Source: Przewalskia tangutica
Taxonomy: Eukaryota > Streptophyta > Magnoliopsida > Solanales > Solanaceae
NCBI GenBank assembly: GCA_029844215.1
Contig: CM056725.1
Span: 32,084,485 to 32,148,484 of the forward strand
Direction: 5' to 3'
Length of the DNA stretch: 64,000 nucleotides
Shown here: piece after piece, positions 11,588-22,689 of the stretch
Layout: the number at the start of each line of letters is the position of its first letter
Position numbering within the stretch: the stretch's first letter is position 1
Made by a program: the position numbers and the translations under genes
Notes under the pieces: generated by a model
Databases searched by the model: none
What the model was told of the DNA's origin: nothing
Seen by the model: only the letters and a program-made list of their open reading frames with translations

Positions 11588-12549
11588 TATGTTGCCTAGA
11601 ATGATATTCGTATGGAGTTAATAGAGTTGTTGTGAGTAAGAAAATAAGACTTTGAGATATTAAGAAGCTACATTTCCCGTATTGTGGGGATTGATAATGT
11701 AGGCTCGGGACATAGAAAGATGGTGAACCTTAGAATATTGATAACTGTTGAGACCTTAGATACAAGGCCGTCTTGAGTAAAAGATTTTACGGTTGATCTA
11801 GGTCGAAGTACATAGTATATGTGGAGTATATTAGTTTGATAATTTCATGAGTTGTGTGAAATGAAAGTGGGTAGTTAAGCTAAGAAGACCACTAGACTTT
11901 CATGACTTGAATAGTGAGATTTGTTAGACTGAAGGAGAATTTAGTGCGACAATGGGTCGGGTTGAGGACCAATCGCGGGTCAACCCGCAACCCGGAATGG
12001 AGTGGGGTAAGTTTGAGGTGGTCCCTCTAGGTGATAGGGTCACGAGGGTGCAAGGCCCAAGTTTGGTTAATCGTTGTTCTGGTTCGTGGATGCGTTCCAC
12101 CAGAACCGAGTCGGGAAGGCCGAGAATGGCCTTAAAGGAAATTGAAGCTAGTGTAATGACCAAGTTTGGAGGTGGTAAACTCCAAGGTTTTGAAAATCAA
12201 GCGATGATGAAATGTGGTACGTGTACTAGAAAGAGTTCGGTTGTAATGGCGAGAGTACGGCGAGTAAGAAGAGAAGCGAACAGGTGTTAAAAGATTGGAA
12301 GTGAGTACATATGTGAAGTGAAGGTACGAAGAGAGTGTCCTTTTATACAATAAATGAGTTAATAGTGATGACATACACTTTAGAGGTGATTCCTCGTTGG
12401 CTTGGATTTATGTATTACGCATGTGTCATATTGTGGCCATATGTGGCATAATTGGTTTTGGGAGTATAGTAGTAAAGACTATACCGGTGCAAGTGTTGAT
12501 GGAGCCTTAGAAGGAACATTCGGGACGAATATTTCTAAGGGGGGAAGAA
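11588..12549 (+). mobile_element. Complex A internal region 1, right part
   Basis: A resumes after the TATGT duplication. The segment holds the conserved noncoding block with GGGTCGGGTTGAGG (about 11954) and GATAGGGTCACGAGGGTGC. An open frame of 112 codons (11952-12290) lies on the block. It is only partly open in the second copy and broken in D and E, so it is not called a gene. The hairpin arms AACATTCG (12515-12522) and CGAATATT (12526-12533, one base changed) precede the purine tract AAGGGGGGAAGAA and the next LTR. Confidence 0.85.
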
Positions 12550-13023
12550 TGTTACACCCCGTATTTCCAACAGTTTGAGATAAGAACGTACGTGAGAATA
12601 TGGGATTTGAATTTTAGAAAGAATGAAAAATTTCGGAAAAATTTCGGAACCTCGTGAAGGAAAAAGGTTCATTAATTGGAATATGATTCTCAAATTTGGT
12701 ATGTGGGATTCATAGAATATATTAGAATTATGGAATTTTATTTTCGGATTTGGTCATGTGGGGCTCACCCGGGAAATTTTATAATTTTGTGGGGCCCACA
12801 AGTTTTTCGATATTTTGGCCAATTATGGACATTTTGGGAGATGAAAATATTTTGGACTAATCATAGGGTGACACGTGGCACACCCCACCCCCTTTTCTTG
12901 GTCTTGGAAGACTTTGACTTTGACTTAGATATTTTGGAGACTTGGCTAGATATTTGTGTGACAAGTGGACAAGTGGGCCATGTGGGTCCCACTCCACTTG
13001 TCTTGCTACTTGAGATACACATC

Positions 13024-13032
13024 TATTTATTA
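13024..13032 (+). promoter_or_regulatory. Probable LTR promoter box of family A
   Basis: TATTTATTA sits about 145 bp after the U3 palindrome GACACGTGGC and lines up with the TATAAATA boxes of B, D and E. The equivalent in LTR 3 starts at 18547. Transcription would start shortly downstream. The box is weaker than the TATAAATA of the other families. Confidence 0.5.
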
Positions 13033-14993
13033 GAGGGCTTGCAAGACTTGCCTTAACACTTAGCCAAATAAGCTCTCATATTTCTCTCATTTGAGCTCAA
13101 CACCAAGAACACCTAGTGTTGATTAGTTCATTTCATCCTAGATTAAGCTCCTAAACCAAGTGCTAAGCCTAGATTAATATCCCAACTTTGGAAAGCATTG
13201 TTGGCCGAGAGTGGGGTGAGAAAAACCCTAGGTTCCGTCGACTTTTTGGAAGCTAAATACAAAGTGAAGTTGTGTATAAGTTCATCGGGGTCACGTATAT
13301 ATGATTGGAACTTGAAGAAGTGGAGCGAAACGAAAATTGCGGACCAAAGTTTAGCATTCTTCCCGGGGCGTTTTTAAGGCTAAAAATGAGGTAATAATTA
13401 TTATTTTTCCGTAGTAATTGGATATTACTCATTGTTATAGTGTAGGGATGACTTCTTGTTAAGGAAGATATGAAAAATAAGATGTGCATGTAACCTTTTT
13501 ATGTTGTTGGCCGAGACTAGGCATATTTGTCGTCGTTGGATTCGTTGGTTATTATTGTTGGTAATAACACTTGTCTCATGTTATATAATGAAGGAAATAT
13601 AGTTGTTGATAGTTTATATAACTTATATAACATGTCGGACTGAGAATTGGATTAAAAGGAATTAAGGAAAAGGACTTTGGTTGGTTGTAGTTGTTGATTA
13701 GCCGAAAACTGCCTAAAACTGTTGGACGTCGTCGTGTCGTTTTTATGGACTGTTTTGGGGTGTTTATATGATAGAAAATCAGCCCCTAACATGCATGTTT
13801 AATGTGGTAAAATGACTAGTGAAAGTCCTAAGGAATAAGGGTGTTAAAAGCTTCACATTGCACCCTTAATGTTGAAATAACATGGACTGTTTTATGGACT
13901 GTTTTCTTATAAATTGTGGGGCAAAATTTTACACGTCCAGTTAGGCGTGTAATCCCCTTTGGCTAACTGTTGGTTGCGCCTTAAATGTGGCTTGTTGGTT
14001 ATGGAAATACGGGCCTTGGAAAAGGTGGAAAAGTACGTAGAAACAAAGGAAGTGCTGCCCAAATTTCCGTAGAATTAGAAGGCATTACTTGGTATAAGTC
14101 TTATACTAGAAAGTAAGGTATTGATAGAACTACTATGGCCATTTTAGGTTGAAGTAATATGTGTAGCATGGTCTACTTGGCTTAAGGAATAGCCGATGAA
14201 GTTGAAGTACTTGGAGCGTTTTGCTACGTGTCGAAAGACATGAGTATTGTTATGGTATACTTGCCTTGTTGTTAGGAGTATACATGATTTGTTATTTGAG
14301 TATACTTCCTTGTTGTTGGGAGTATATACATGACTTGTTGTTTGAAATATACTTGCCTTGTTATTTGGAGTATACGTGAGTTGCCTTCTTGAAGTACTTG
14401 CCTTGTAATTAGGAAGTATTCACGTGATAGATTTTAGGCTAAAAACATGTCTAGAATATTCCTAAGTTCTTACCAAGTCTTATGGGGCATGTTGGTAAGA
14501 GTCGTTAGGAAGTAGTGGAGTCTAGTTGACCTTGCTAAGTTACTACATTAATGAATATTTATGTTGAAAGTATTGAGATTTGATTCCTTTAAAGAGTATG
14601 AGACTTTGATTAAAAGTTAAGAGGCTTTATCTTAAAAGTTAAGAGACTTGATCTTGAAAGATGAGAGACTTGATTTATAAACGACTTGATTTTGGGAAAG
14701 GAGTAGTAACTTGGTTTGAAAAGTAGATTTGTCTTGATACTACGGGTATTAGTATCGTGTGGTTTTTACGTAAAAAGGGTTCTTTTAAAGAGAGTTGAAG
14801 TATGTAGTACTTTGGGGTTAAAACCCAGATTGTTGGCATAAAATGAAACTACCTTGAGTTTATAAAATGGTGAATCCGTTTACATGTTAATGAAAGTCTA
14901 GAGGTATGGTAATTTGTCTATGCTTGCTTGTGATAGCCTTGTTGTGTAAGAGTTGTATTCTTATGCTACCGCGTCTCTCGATGGAGGGTCGAT

Positions 14994-15897
14994 CATATTA
15001 TTATTGTTACATGGACATGTCTGCACCGATGAAGGAATTTCGGGGGCATGCGGCCATGCAGCGGGTTACACTCCCGGTATATTATTATTGTTTCATGGAC
15101 ATGTCTGCACCGATGAAGGAATTCCGGGGGCATGCGGCCATGCAGCGGGTTAAACTCCTGGTATATTATTATTGTTACATGGACATGTCTGCACCGATGA
15201 ATGAATTCTGGGGGCATGCAGCCATGTAGCGGGTTAAACTCCCGGTATATTATTATTGTTACATGGACATGTCTGCACCGATGAAGGAATTCCGGGGGCA
15301 TGTGGCCATGCATCGGGTTAAACTCCCGGTATATTATTATTGTTACATGGACATGTCTGCACCGATGAAGGAATTTCGGGGGCATGCGGCCATGCAGCGG
15401 GTTAAACTCCCGGTATATTATTATTGTTACATGGGCATGTCTGCACCGATGAAGGAATTATGAGGGCATGTGGCCATGCAGCGGGTTAAACTCCCGGTAT
15501 ATTATTATTGTTACATGGACATGTCTGCACCGATGAAGGAATTCCGGGGGGCATGCGGACATGCAGTGGGTTAAACTTCCGGTATATTATTATTGTTACA
15601 TGGACATGTCTGTACCGATGAAGGAATTCCGGGGGCATGCGGTCATGCAGCGGGTTAAACTCCCAGTGTATTATTATTGTTACATGGACATGTCTGCACC
15701 GATGAAGGAATTCCGGGGGCATGCGGCCATGCAGCGGGTTAAACTCCCGGTATATTATTATTGTTACATGGACATGTCTGCACCGATGAAGGATTTTCGG
15801 GGGCATGCAGCGGGTTAAACTCTCGTTTTATTATTATTGCTCCATGGACATGTCTGCACCGATGAAGGAATTCCGGGGGCATGCGGCCATGATGTGG
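14994..15897 (+). repeat. 84-bp minisatellite in LTR A2, 11 copies
   Basis: The unit is the same as at 172-1060 and the copy number is equal. Starts are near 15010, 15094, 15178, 15262, 15346, 15430, 15514, 15599, 15683, 15767 and 15842. A TA-rich tract follows at 15902-15936. Confidence 0.95.
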
Positions 15898-16777
15898 GCA
15901 TGATATATATATATATATGTATATGTAGATATATATTACATTGGTGCCTGCCGGCAGTGAGGAAGGAATTCCACGGGCACGCTTGATATTGTGGGCATGA
16001 GACCCGTGGTTATATTTGAGTAACGATTTTGAGGGCATACGTCCCTGACTTGGCATGACTGCTTATGTATTGTGAAATGGTCTTTTAAAAGGTGAAGTTG
16101 ATTTTCATTACTATTATTGATTTAATTTGGTTATCATACTTGTTTTCTGCTTTGTATTTGGACTGTTTGATATTATGTTCTTGAAAGGCACAGTCGACTC
16201 TTGAAGTTGTTATAGTACAGTGATACATGGTGCAGTTGGCTTTTAGGTTATGTGACACGGTAGGATCTGGTATTTGATTTTCTATATTTGCCCTTGTCTT
16301 TCTTGTACACAACCATGATTTTAATACTGTACTTTATTTCAGTTCCATATTTAGTACTTGTTGAACTGACCTCCTTCGTGGGGCTGCGTTCATGTCCGCA
16401 GGTCTAGGTACACAATTGTGGATCCGTGAGCTTAGGATCCTTGTTTAGCATTTTGGGATAGATCCAATGTTCTGGAGCTTGTCATTATGGATATGTATAT
16501 TCAGAGGTACCACGGGGCCTTGTCCCGTCACAGTTGGTGTCAAACTCTTAGAGGTATGTATTCATATGTGGGCTGGACTGGCTAGAGTTGTATTTATATT
16601 GTTGTACAGTGTAGACCCAGTTGGGTATGGTATATATATACGGCAGCCTTATCGGCCTTGCCTTTTGCTTAGAGAAAAAAATGCGTGTTATTATCTTCCG
16701 CGTGTTACTCGTGTAGTATGTATATAAGGGTGCCCAGGTAGGGTACCAGTCGCGGGCCTGGGGTTCGGGGCGTGACA

Positions 16778-18072
16778 TAGTGGTATCAGAGTCGTTAGTC
16801 CTCGGAATGTCTACAGACCGTGTCTAGTAGACTCTTGGGTATGGGTATGTGTGCACCATACTTATACACTGGAGGCTATATGATATTTAGGATTGGTTTC
16901 TATTCTTCTTACTCTAAGGTCGTGCGAAAGAGTTGTGTCGTTAGGATGGTCTTTCCCTAACAGTTATTATGATTGCAGCTTTAAGAAAGGCAACAGTGGC
17001 CCAGAACAGAGTATGTGGATTGCGTATCCAGGTTGGTAAAGTGATCGTATAGTAGGTATATTGAGGATGTATATCTGTACGTGTGTATTTAATTGGAGCC
17101 GTATGTATGTTGCCTAGAATGATATTCGTATGGAGTTAATAGAGTTGTTGTGAGTAAGAAAATAAGACTTTGAGATATTAAGAAGCTACATTTCCCGTAT
17201 TGTGGGGATTGATAATGTAGGCTCGAGACATAGAAAGATAGTGAACCTTAGAATATTGATAACCATTGAGACCTTAGATACAAGGCCGTCTTGAGTAAAA
17301 GATTTTACGGTTGATCTAGGTCGAAGTACATAGTATATGTGGAGTATATTAGTTGGATAATTCCATGAGTTGTGTGAAATGAAAGTGGGTAGTTAAGCTA
17401 AGAAGACCACTAGACTTTCATGACTTGAATAGTGAGATTTGTTCCGGACCAGGAAGGAGAATTTAGTGCGACAATGGGTCGGGTTGAGGACCAATCGCGG
17501 GTCAACCCGCAACCCGGAATGGAGTGGGGTAAGTTTGAGGTGGTCCCTCTAGGTGATAGGGTCACGAGGGTGCAAGACCCAAGTTTGGTTAATCGTTGTT
17601 CTGGTTCGTGGTTGCGTTCCACCAGAACCGAGTCGGGAAGGCCGAGAATGGCCTTAAAGGAAATTGAAGCTAGTGTAATGACCAAGTTTGGAGGTGGTAA
17701 ACTCCAAGGTTTTGAAAACTGAAGCGATGACTGAAATGTGGTACGTGTACTAGAAAGAGTTCGGTTGTACGAGGAGAGTACGACGAGTAAGAAGAGAAGC
17801 GAACAGGTGTTAAAAGATTGGAAGTGAGTACATATGTGAAGTGAAGGTACGAATAGAGTGTCCTTTTATACAATGAATGAGTTAATAGTGATGACATACA
17901 CTTTAGAGGTGATTCCTAGTTGGCTTGGATTTAAGTATTACGCATGTGTCATATTGTGGCCATATGTGGCATAATTGGTTTTGGGAGTATAGTAGTAAAG
18001 ACTATACCGGTGCAAGTGTTGATGGAGCCTTAGAAGGAACATTCGTGACGAATGTTTCTAAGGGGGGAAGAA
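16778..18072 (+). mobile_element. Complex A internal region 2 (uninterrupted)
   Basis: A primer site TGGTATCAGAGT (one base from perfect) begins near 16781, followed by the same decayed gag start and noncoding block as internal region 1. It preserves the empty target site of element B (17103-17112). Hairpin arms lie at 18038-18045 and 18049-18056, followed by the purine tract. At 1295 bp it codes for nothing recognisable, so the family is a large-LTR, gag-less non-autonomous element. Confidence 0.88.
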
Positions 18073-21000
18073 TGTTACACCCCGTATTTCCAATAGTTTG
18101 AGATAAGAACGTACGTGAGAATATGGGATTTGAATTTTAGAAAGAATGAAAAAATTCGGAAAAATCTCGGAACCTCGTGAAGGAAAAATGTTCATTAATT
18201 GGAATATGATTCTCAAATTTGGTATGTGGGATTCATAGAATATATTAGAATTATGGAATTTTATTTTCGGATTTGGTCATGTGGGGCCCACTCGGGAAAT
18301 TTTATAATTTTGTGGGGCCCACAAGTTTTTCGATATTTTGGCCAATTATGGACATTTTGGGAGATGAAAATATTTTGGACTAATCATAGGGTGACACGTG
18401 GCACACCCCACCCCCTTTTCTTGGTCTTGGAAGACTTTGACTTTGACTTAGATATTTTGGAGACTTGGCTAGATATTTGTGTGACAAGTGGACAAGTGGG
18501 CCATGTGGGTCCCACTCCACTTGTCTTGCTACTTGAGATACACATCTATTTATTAGAGGGCTTGCAAGACTTGCCTTAACACTTAGCCAAATAAGCTCTC
18601 ATCTTTCTCTCATTTGAGCTCAACACCAAGAACACCTAGTGTTGATTAGTTCATTTCATCCTAGATTAAGCTCCTAAACCAAGTGCTAAGCCTAGATTAA
18701 TATCCCAACTTTGGAAAGCATTGTTGGCCGAGAGTGGGGTGAGAAAAACCCTAGGTTCCGTCGACTTTTTGGAAGCTGAATACAAAGTGAAGTTGTGTAT
18801 AAGTTCATAGGGGTCACGTATATATGATTGGAACTTGAAGAAGTGGAGCGAAACGAAAACTGCGGACCAAAGTTTAGCATTCTGCCCGGGGCGTTTTAAG
18901 GCTAAAAATGAGGTAATAATTATTATTTTTCCGTTGTAATTGGATATTACTCATTGTTATAGTGTAGGGATGACTTCTTGTTAAGGAAGATATGAAAAAT
19001 AAGGTGTGCATGTACCCTTTTTATGTTGTTGGCCGAGACTAGGCATATTTGTCGTCGTTGGATTCGTTGGTTATTATTGTTGGTAATAACACTTGTCTCA
19101 TGTTATATAATGAAGGAAATATAGTTGTTGATAGTTTATATAACTTATATAACATGTCGGAATGAGAATTGGATTAAAAGGAATTAAGGAAAAGGACTTT
19201 GGTTGGTTGTAGTTGTTGATTAGCCGAAAACTGCCTAAAACTGTTGGACGTCGTCGTGTCGTTTTTATGGACTGTTTTGGGGTGTTTATATGCTGGAAAA
19301 TCAGCCCCTAACATGCATGTTTAATGTGGTAAAATGACTAGTGAATGTCCTAAGGAATAAGGGTATTAAAAGCTTCACATTGCACCCTTAATGTTGAAAT
19401 AACATGGACTGTTTTATGGACTGTTTTCTTATAAATTGTGGGGCAAAATTTTACACGTCCAGTTAGGCGTGTAATCCCCTTTGACTAACTGTTGGTTGCG
19501 CCTTAAATGTGGCTTGTTGGTTATGGAAATACGGGCCTTGGAAAAGGTGGAAAAGTACGTAGAAACAAAGGAAGTGCTGCCCAAATTTCCGTAGAATTAG
19601 AGGGCATTACTTGGAATAAGTCTTATACTAGAAAGTAAGGTATTGATAGAACTACTATGGCCATTTTAGGTTGAAGTAATACGTGTAGCATGGTCTACTT
19701 GGCTTAAGGAATAGCCGATGAAGTTGAAGTACTTGGAGCGTTTTGCTACGTGTCGAAAGACATGAGTATTTTTATGGTATACTTGCCTTGTTGTTAGGAG
19801 TATACATGATTTGTTATTTGAGTATACTTCCTTGTTTTTGGGAGTATATACATGACTTGTTGTTTGAAATATACTTGCCTTGTTATTTGGAGTATACGTG
19901 ACTTGCCTTCTTGAAGTACTTGCCTTGTAATTAGGAAGTATTCACGTGATAGATTTTAGGCTAAAAACATGTCTAGAATATTCCTAAGTTCTTACCAAGT
20001 CTTATGGGGGATGTTGGTAAGAGTCGTTAGGAAGTAGTGGAGTCTAGTTGACCTTGCTAAGTTACTACATTAATGAATATTTATGTTGAAAGTATTGAGA
20101 TTTGATTCCTTTAAAGAGTATGAGACTTTGATTAAAAGTTAAGAGGCTTGATCTTAAAAGTTAAGAGACTTGATCTTGAAAGATGAGAGACTTGATTTAT
20201 AAACGACTTGATTTTGGGAAAGGAGTAGTAACTTGGTTTGAAAAGTAGATTTGTCTTGATACTACGGGTATTAGTATCGTGTGGTCTTTACGTAAAAAGA
20301 GATCTTTTTAAGAGAGTTGAAGTATGTAGTACTTTGGGGTTAAAACCCGGATTGTTGGCATAAATGAAAATACCTTGAGTTTATAAAATGGTGAATCAGT
20401 TTACATGTTAATGAAAGTCTAGAGGTATGGTAATTTGTCTGTGCTTGCTTGTGATAGCCTTGTTGTGCAAGGGTTGTATTCTTATGCTACCGCGTCTCTC
20501 GATGGATGGTCGATCATATTATTATTGTTACATGGACATGCCTGCACCGATGAAGGAATTTCGGGGGCATGCGGCCATGCAGCGGGTTAAACTCCCGGTA
20601 TATTATTATCGTGTCATGGACATGTCTGCACCGATGAAGGAATTCTGGGGGCATGCGGCCATGCAGCAGGTTAAACTCCTGGTATATTATTATTGTTACA
20701 TGGATATGTCTGCACCGATGAAGGAATTCTGGGGGCATGCGCGTATGGCGTTAAACTCGGATATTATTATTGTTACATGGACATGTCTGCACCGATGAAG
20801 GAATTTCGGGGGCATGCGGTCATGCAGCGGGTTAAACTCCCGGTATATTATTATTGTTACATGGACATGTCTGCACCGATGAAGGAATTCCAGGGGCATG
20901 CGGCCATGATGCGTGCATGATATATATAAATATATGTATATGTAGATATGTATTACATTGGCGCCTGCCGGCAGTGAGGAAGGAACTCCACGGGCACGCT

Positions 21001-21788
21001 TGATATTGTGGGCATGAGACCCGTGGTTATATTTGAGTAATGATTTTGAGGGCATGCGTCCCTGACTTGGCATGACTGCTTATGTATTGTGAAATGGTCT
21101 TTTAAAAGGTGAAGTTGATTTTCATTACTCTTATTGATTTAATTTGGTTATCACACTTGTTTTCTGCTTTGTATTTGGACTGTGTGATATTATGTTCTTG
21201 AAAGGAACATTCGACTCTTGGAGTTGTTATAGTATAGTGACATGGTGCAGTTGGCTTTTAGGTTATGTAACACGGTAGGATCTGGTATTTGATTTTCTAT
21301 ATTTGCCCCTATCATTCTTGTACACAACCATGATTTTAATATCGCATTTTTATTTCGATTTCATACTTAGTACTTGTTATCGACCTCTTCTGGGCTGCGT
21401 TCATCTCCGCAGGTCTAGGTACACAGTTGTGGATCCGTGAGCTTAGGATTCTTGTTCAGCATTTTGGGATAGCTCCAATGTTCTAGAGCTTGTCATTATG
21501 GATAGGTATATTCAGAGGTACGACGGGGCCTTGTCTCGTCACAGTTGGTGTCAAACTCTTAGAGGTCTGTATTCATATGTGGGCTGAACTGGCTAGAGTT
21601 GTATTTACATTGTTGTACCGTGTAGACCCAGTTGGGTATGGTATATATATACGGCAGCCTTATCGACCTTGGCTTTGGTTTGAGAAAAAAAATGTGTGTT
21701 ATTATCTTCCGTGTGTTACTCGTGTAGTATGTATAGAAGGGTGCCCAAGTAGGGTACCAGTCGCGGGCCTGGGATTCGGGGCGTGACA
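18073..21788 (+). repeat. Complex A, LTR 3
   Basis: TGTTACACCCC to GTGACA. It matches LTR 2 along its length but has only five 84-bp units (20516-20912), which accounts for most of the 512-bp length difference. GTGGGGCCCAC copies lie at 18281-18291 and 18312-18322, and GACACGTGGC at 18393-18402. At 21788 it passes directly into pararetroviral sequence. The matching left edge and target duplication (ATAAT expected) are outside the window. Confidence 0.92.
20516..20912 (+). repeat. 84-bp minisatellite in LTR A3, 5 copies
   Basis: Units start near 20531, 20616, 20699, 20776 and 20859. The lower copy number distinguishes LTR 3 from LTRs 1 and 2. Confidence 0.93.
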
Positions 21789-22689
21789 ATAATATTTAAT
21801 GGATACTTTATACAATATAAATAAACCTTATTAACAGATTAGGAGGAAAATGATTTAGTAAATTTTACTGTAAGAGTGGATTTTGGCAAATTAAATTAAC
21901 AAATTAATCAAAACCCTTAACAACATTTAGTGCCCCTCAAGGACACTATGAATGGAATGTATTACTATTTGGATTAAAAATGCACCTCAGATAATTCAAA
22001 GAAGAATTAATCAAGTAATCAGAAAATTACAAGACTTTTGTATAGTATATGTTGATGACATACTAATATATAGTGATACGTTAAAAGATCATATAAACCA
22101 CTTAGAGAATTTTATAAAACTGTAAAACAACATGGAATATTATTATCTGAAAAGAAATCCGAAATCTTTAAAAATAATATAGAATATTTAGGATATGCTA
22201 TATACAAAGATGGAATAAAATTGCAAGAACATATTGTAACAAAAAAAAATTAAAGATAAACTAGAAAATAAGAAAGAAGTACAACAATTCTTAGGAATAA
22301 TAAATTATGCTTCAGAGCATATACAAGATTTACTAATAATAAGAAAACCATTACAAGAGCTGATAAAAGGACAAAAACATTTGAGTGGAAAGAAGAACAT
22401 GATAAAGCTATCAAAAATATTAAAGAGATAGTACAATCTTTAGCAAAACATAGAATACCAACTGAACAAGATCAATTAGAATTATACACTGATGCTAGTG
22501 ATATAGGACGAGGAGCAGTCCTCATAGCTTATGTGAAAAATGATATAGATAAAGAAAAACCATTGATATGTGGATATGGAGGAGGAACTTGGAAACAAAA
22601 TGAGAAAAACTATCATATTAATGAAAAAGAGTTATTAACTGTAAAATTAGAAATGAAACGATTTCATTATCACTTATTACCAGTAAAAT
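21789..22689 (+). pseudogene. Endogenous pararetrovirus reverse transcriptase / RNase H remnant (left part)
   Basis: This AT-rich segment resembles the reverse transcriptase and RNase H region of a caulimovirid, closest in character to the tobacco vein clearing virus type integrated in nightshade genomes. Visible marks are the SGFWQIKL-like motif near 21875, the polymerase box YVDD at 22048-22059, and the RNase H motif YTDAS at 22485-22499. Several frameshifts and stops (for example around 21845 and 22240) make it non-functional. The left end is cut by complex A, and the right end is cut inside RNase H by element C. It is an old integrated copy, not a replicating virus. Confidence 0.85.

Larger units (their letters stand above)
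12550..16777 (+). repeat. Complex A, LTR 2 (complete, about 4.2 kb)
   Basis: The LTR starts TGTTACACCCC and ends CGTGACA. U3 has GTGGGGCCCAC-type palindromes near 12760-12800, GACACGTGGC (12870-12879) and a TATTTATTA box (13024-13032). A diffuse set of about 50-bp repeats (TATACTTGCCTTGTT...) covers 14250-14420, and the 84-bp array covers 14994-15897. Length is increased mainly by that array. LTR 1 and LTR 2 both have 11 units, so they look like the true pair of one insertion. Confidence 0.93.

Noticed and set aside
12676..13056. 126-codon frame (MEYDSQIWYVGF...) also present at 18199-18579
   Set aside because: It spans U3 and the promoter box of the A LTR. The two copies are LTR copies, and related LTRs of B and D do not keep the frame.
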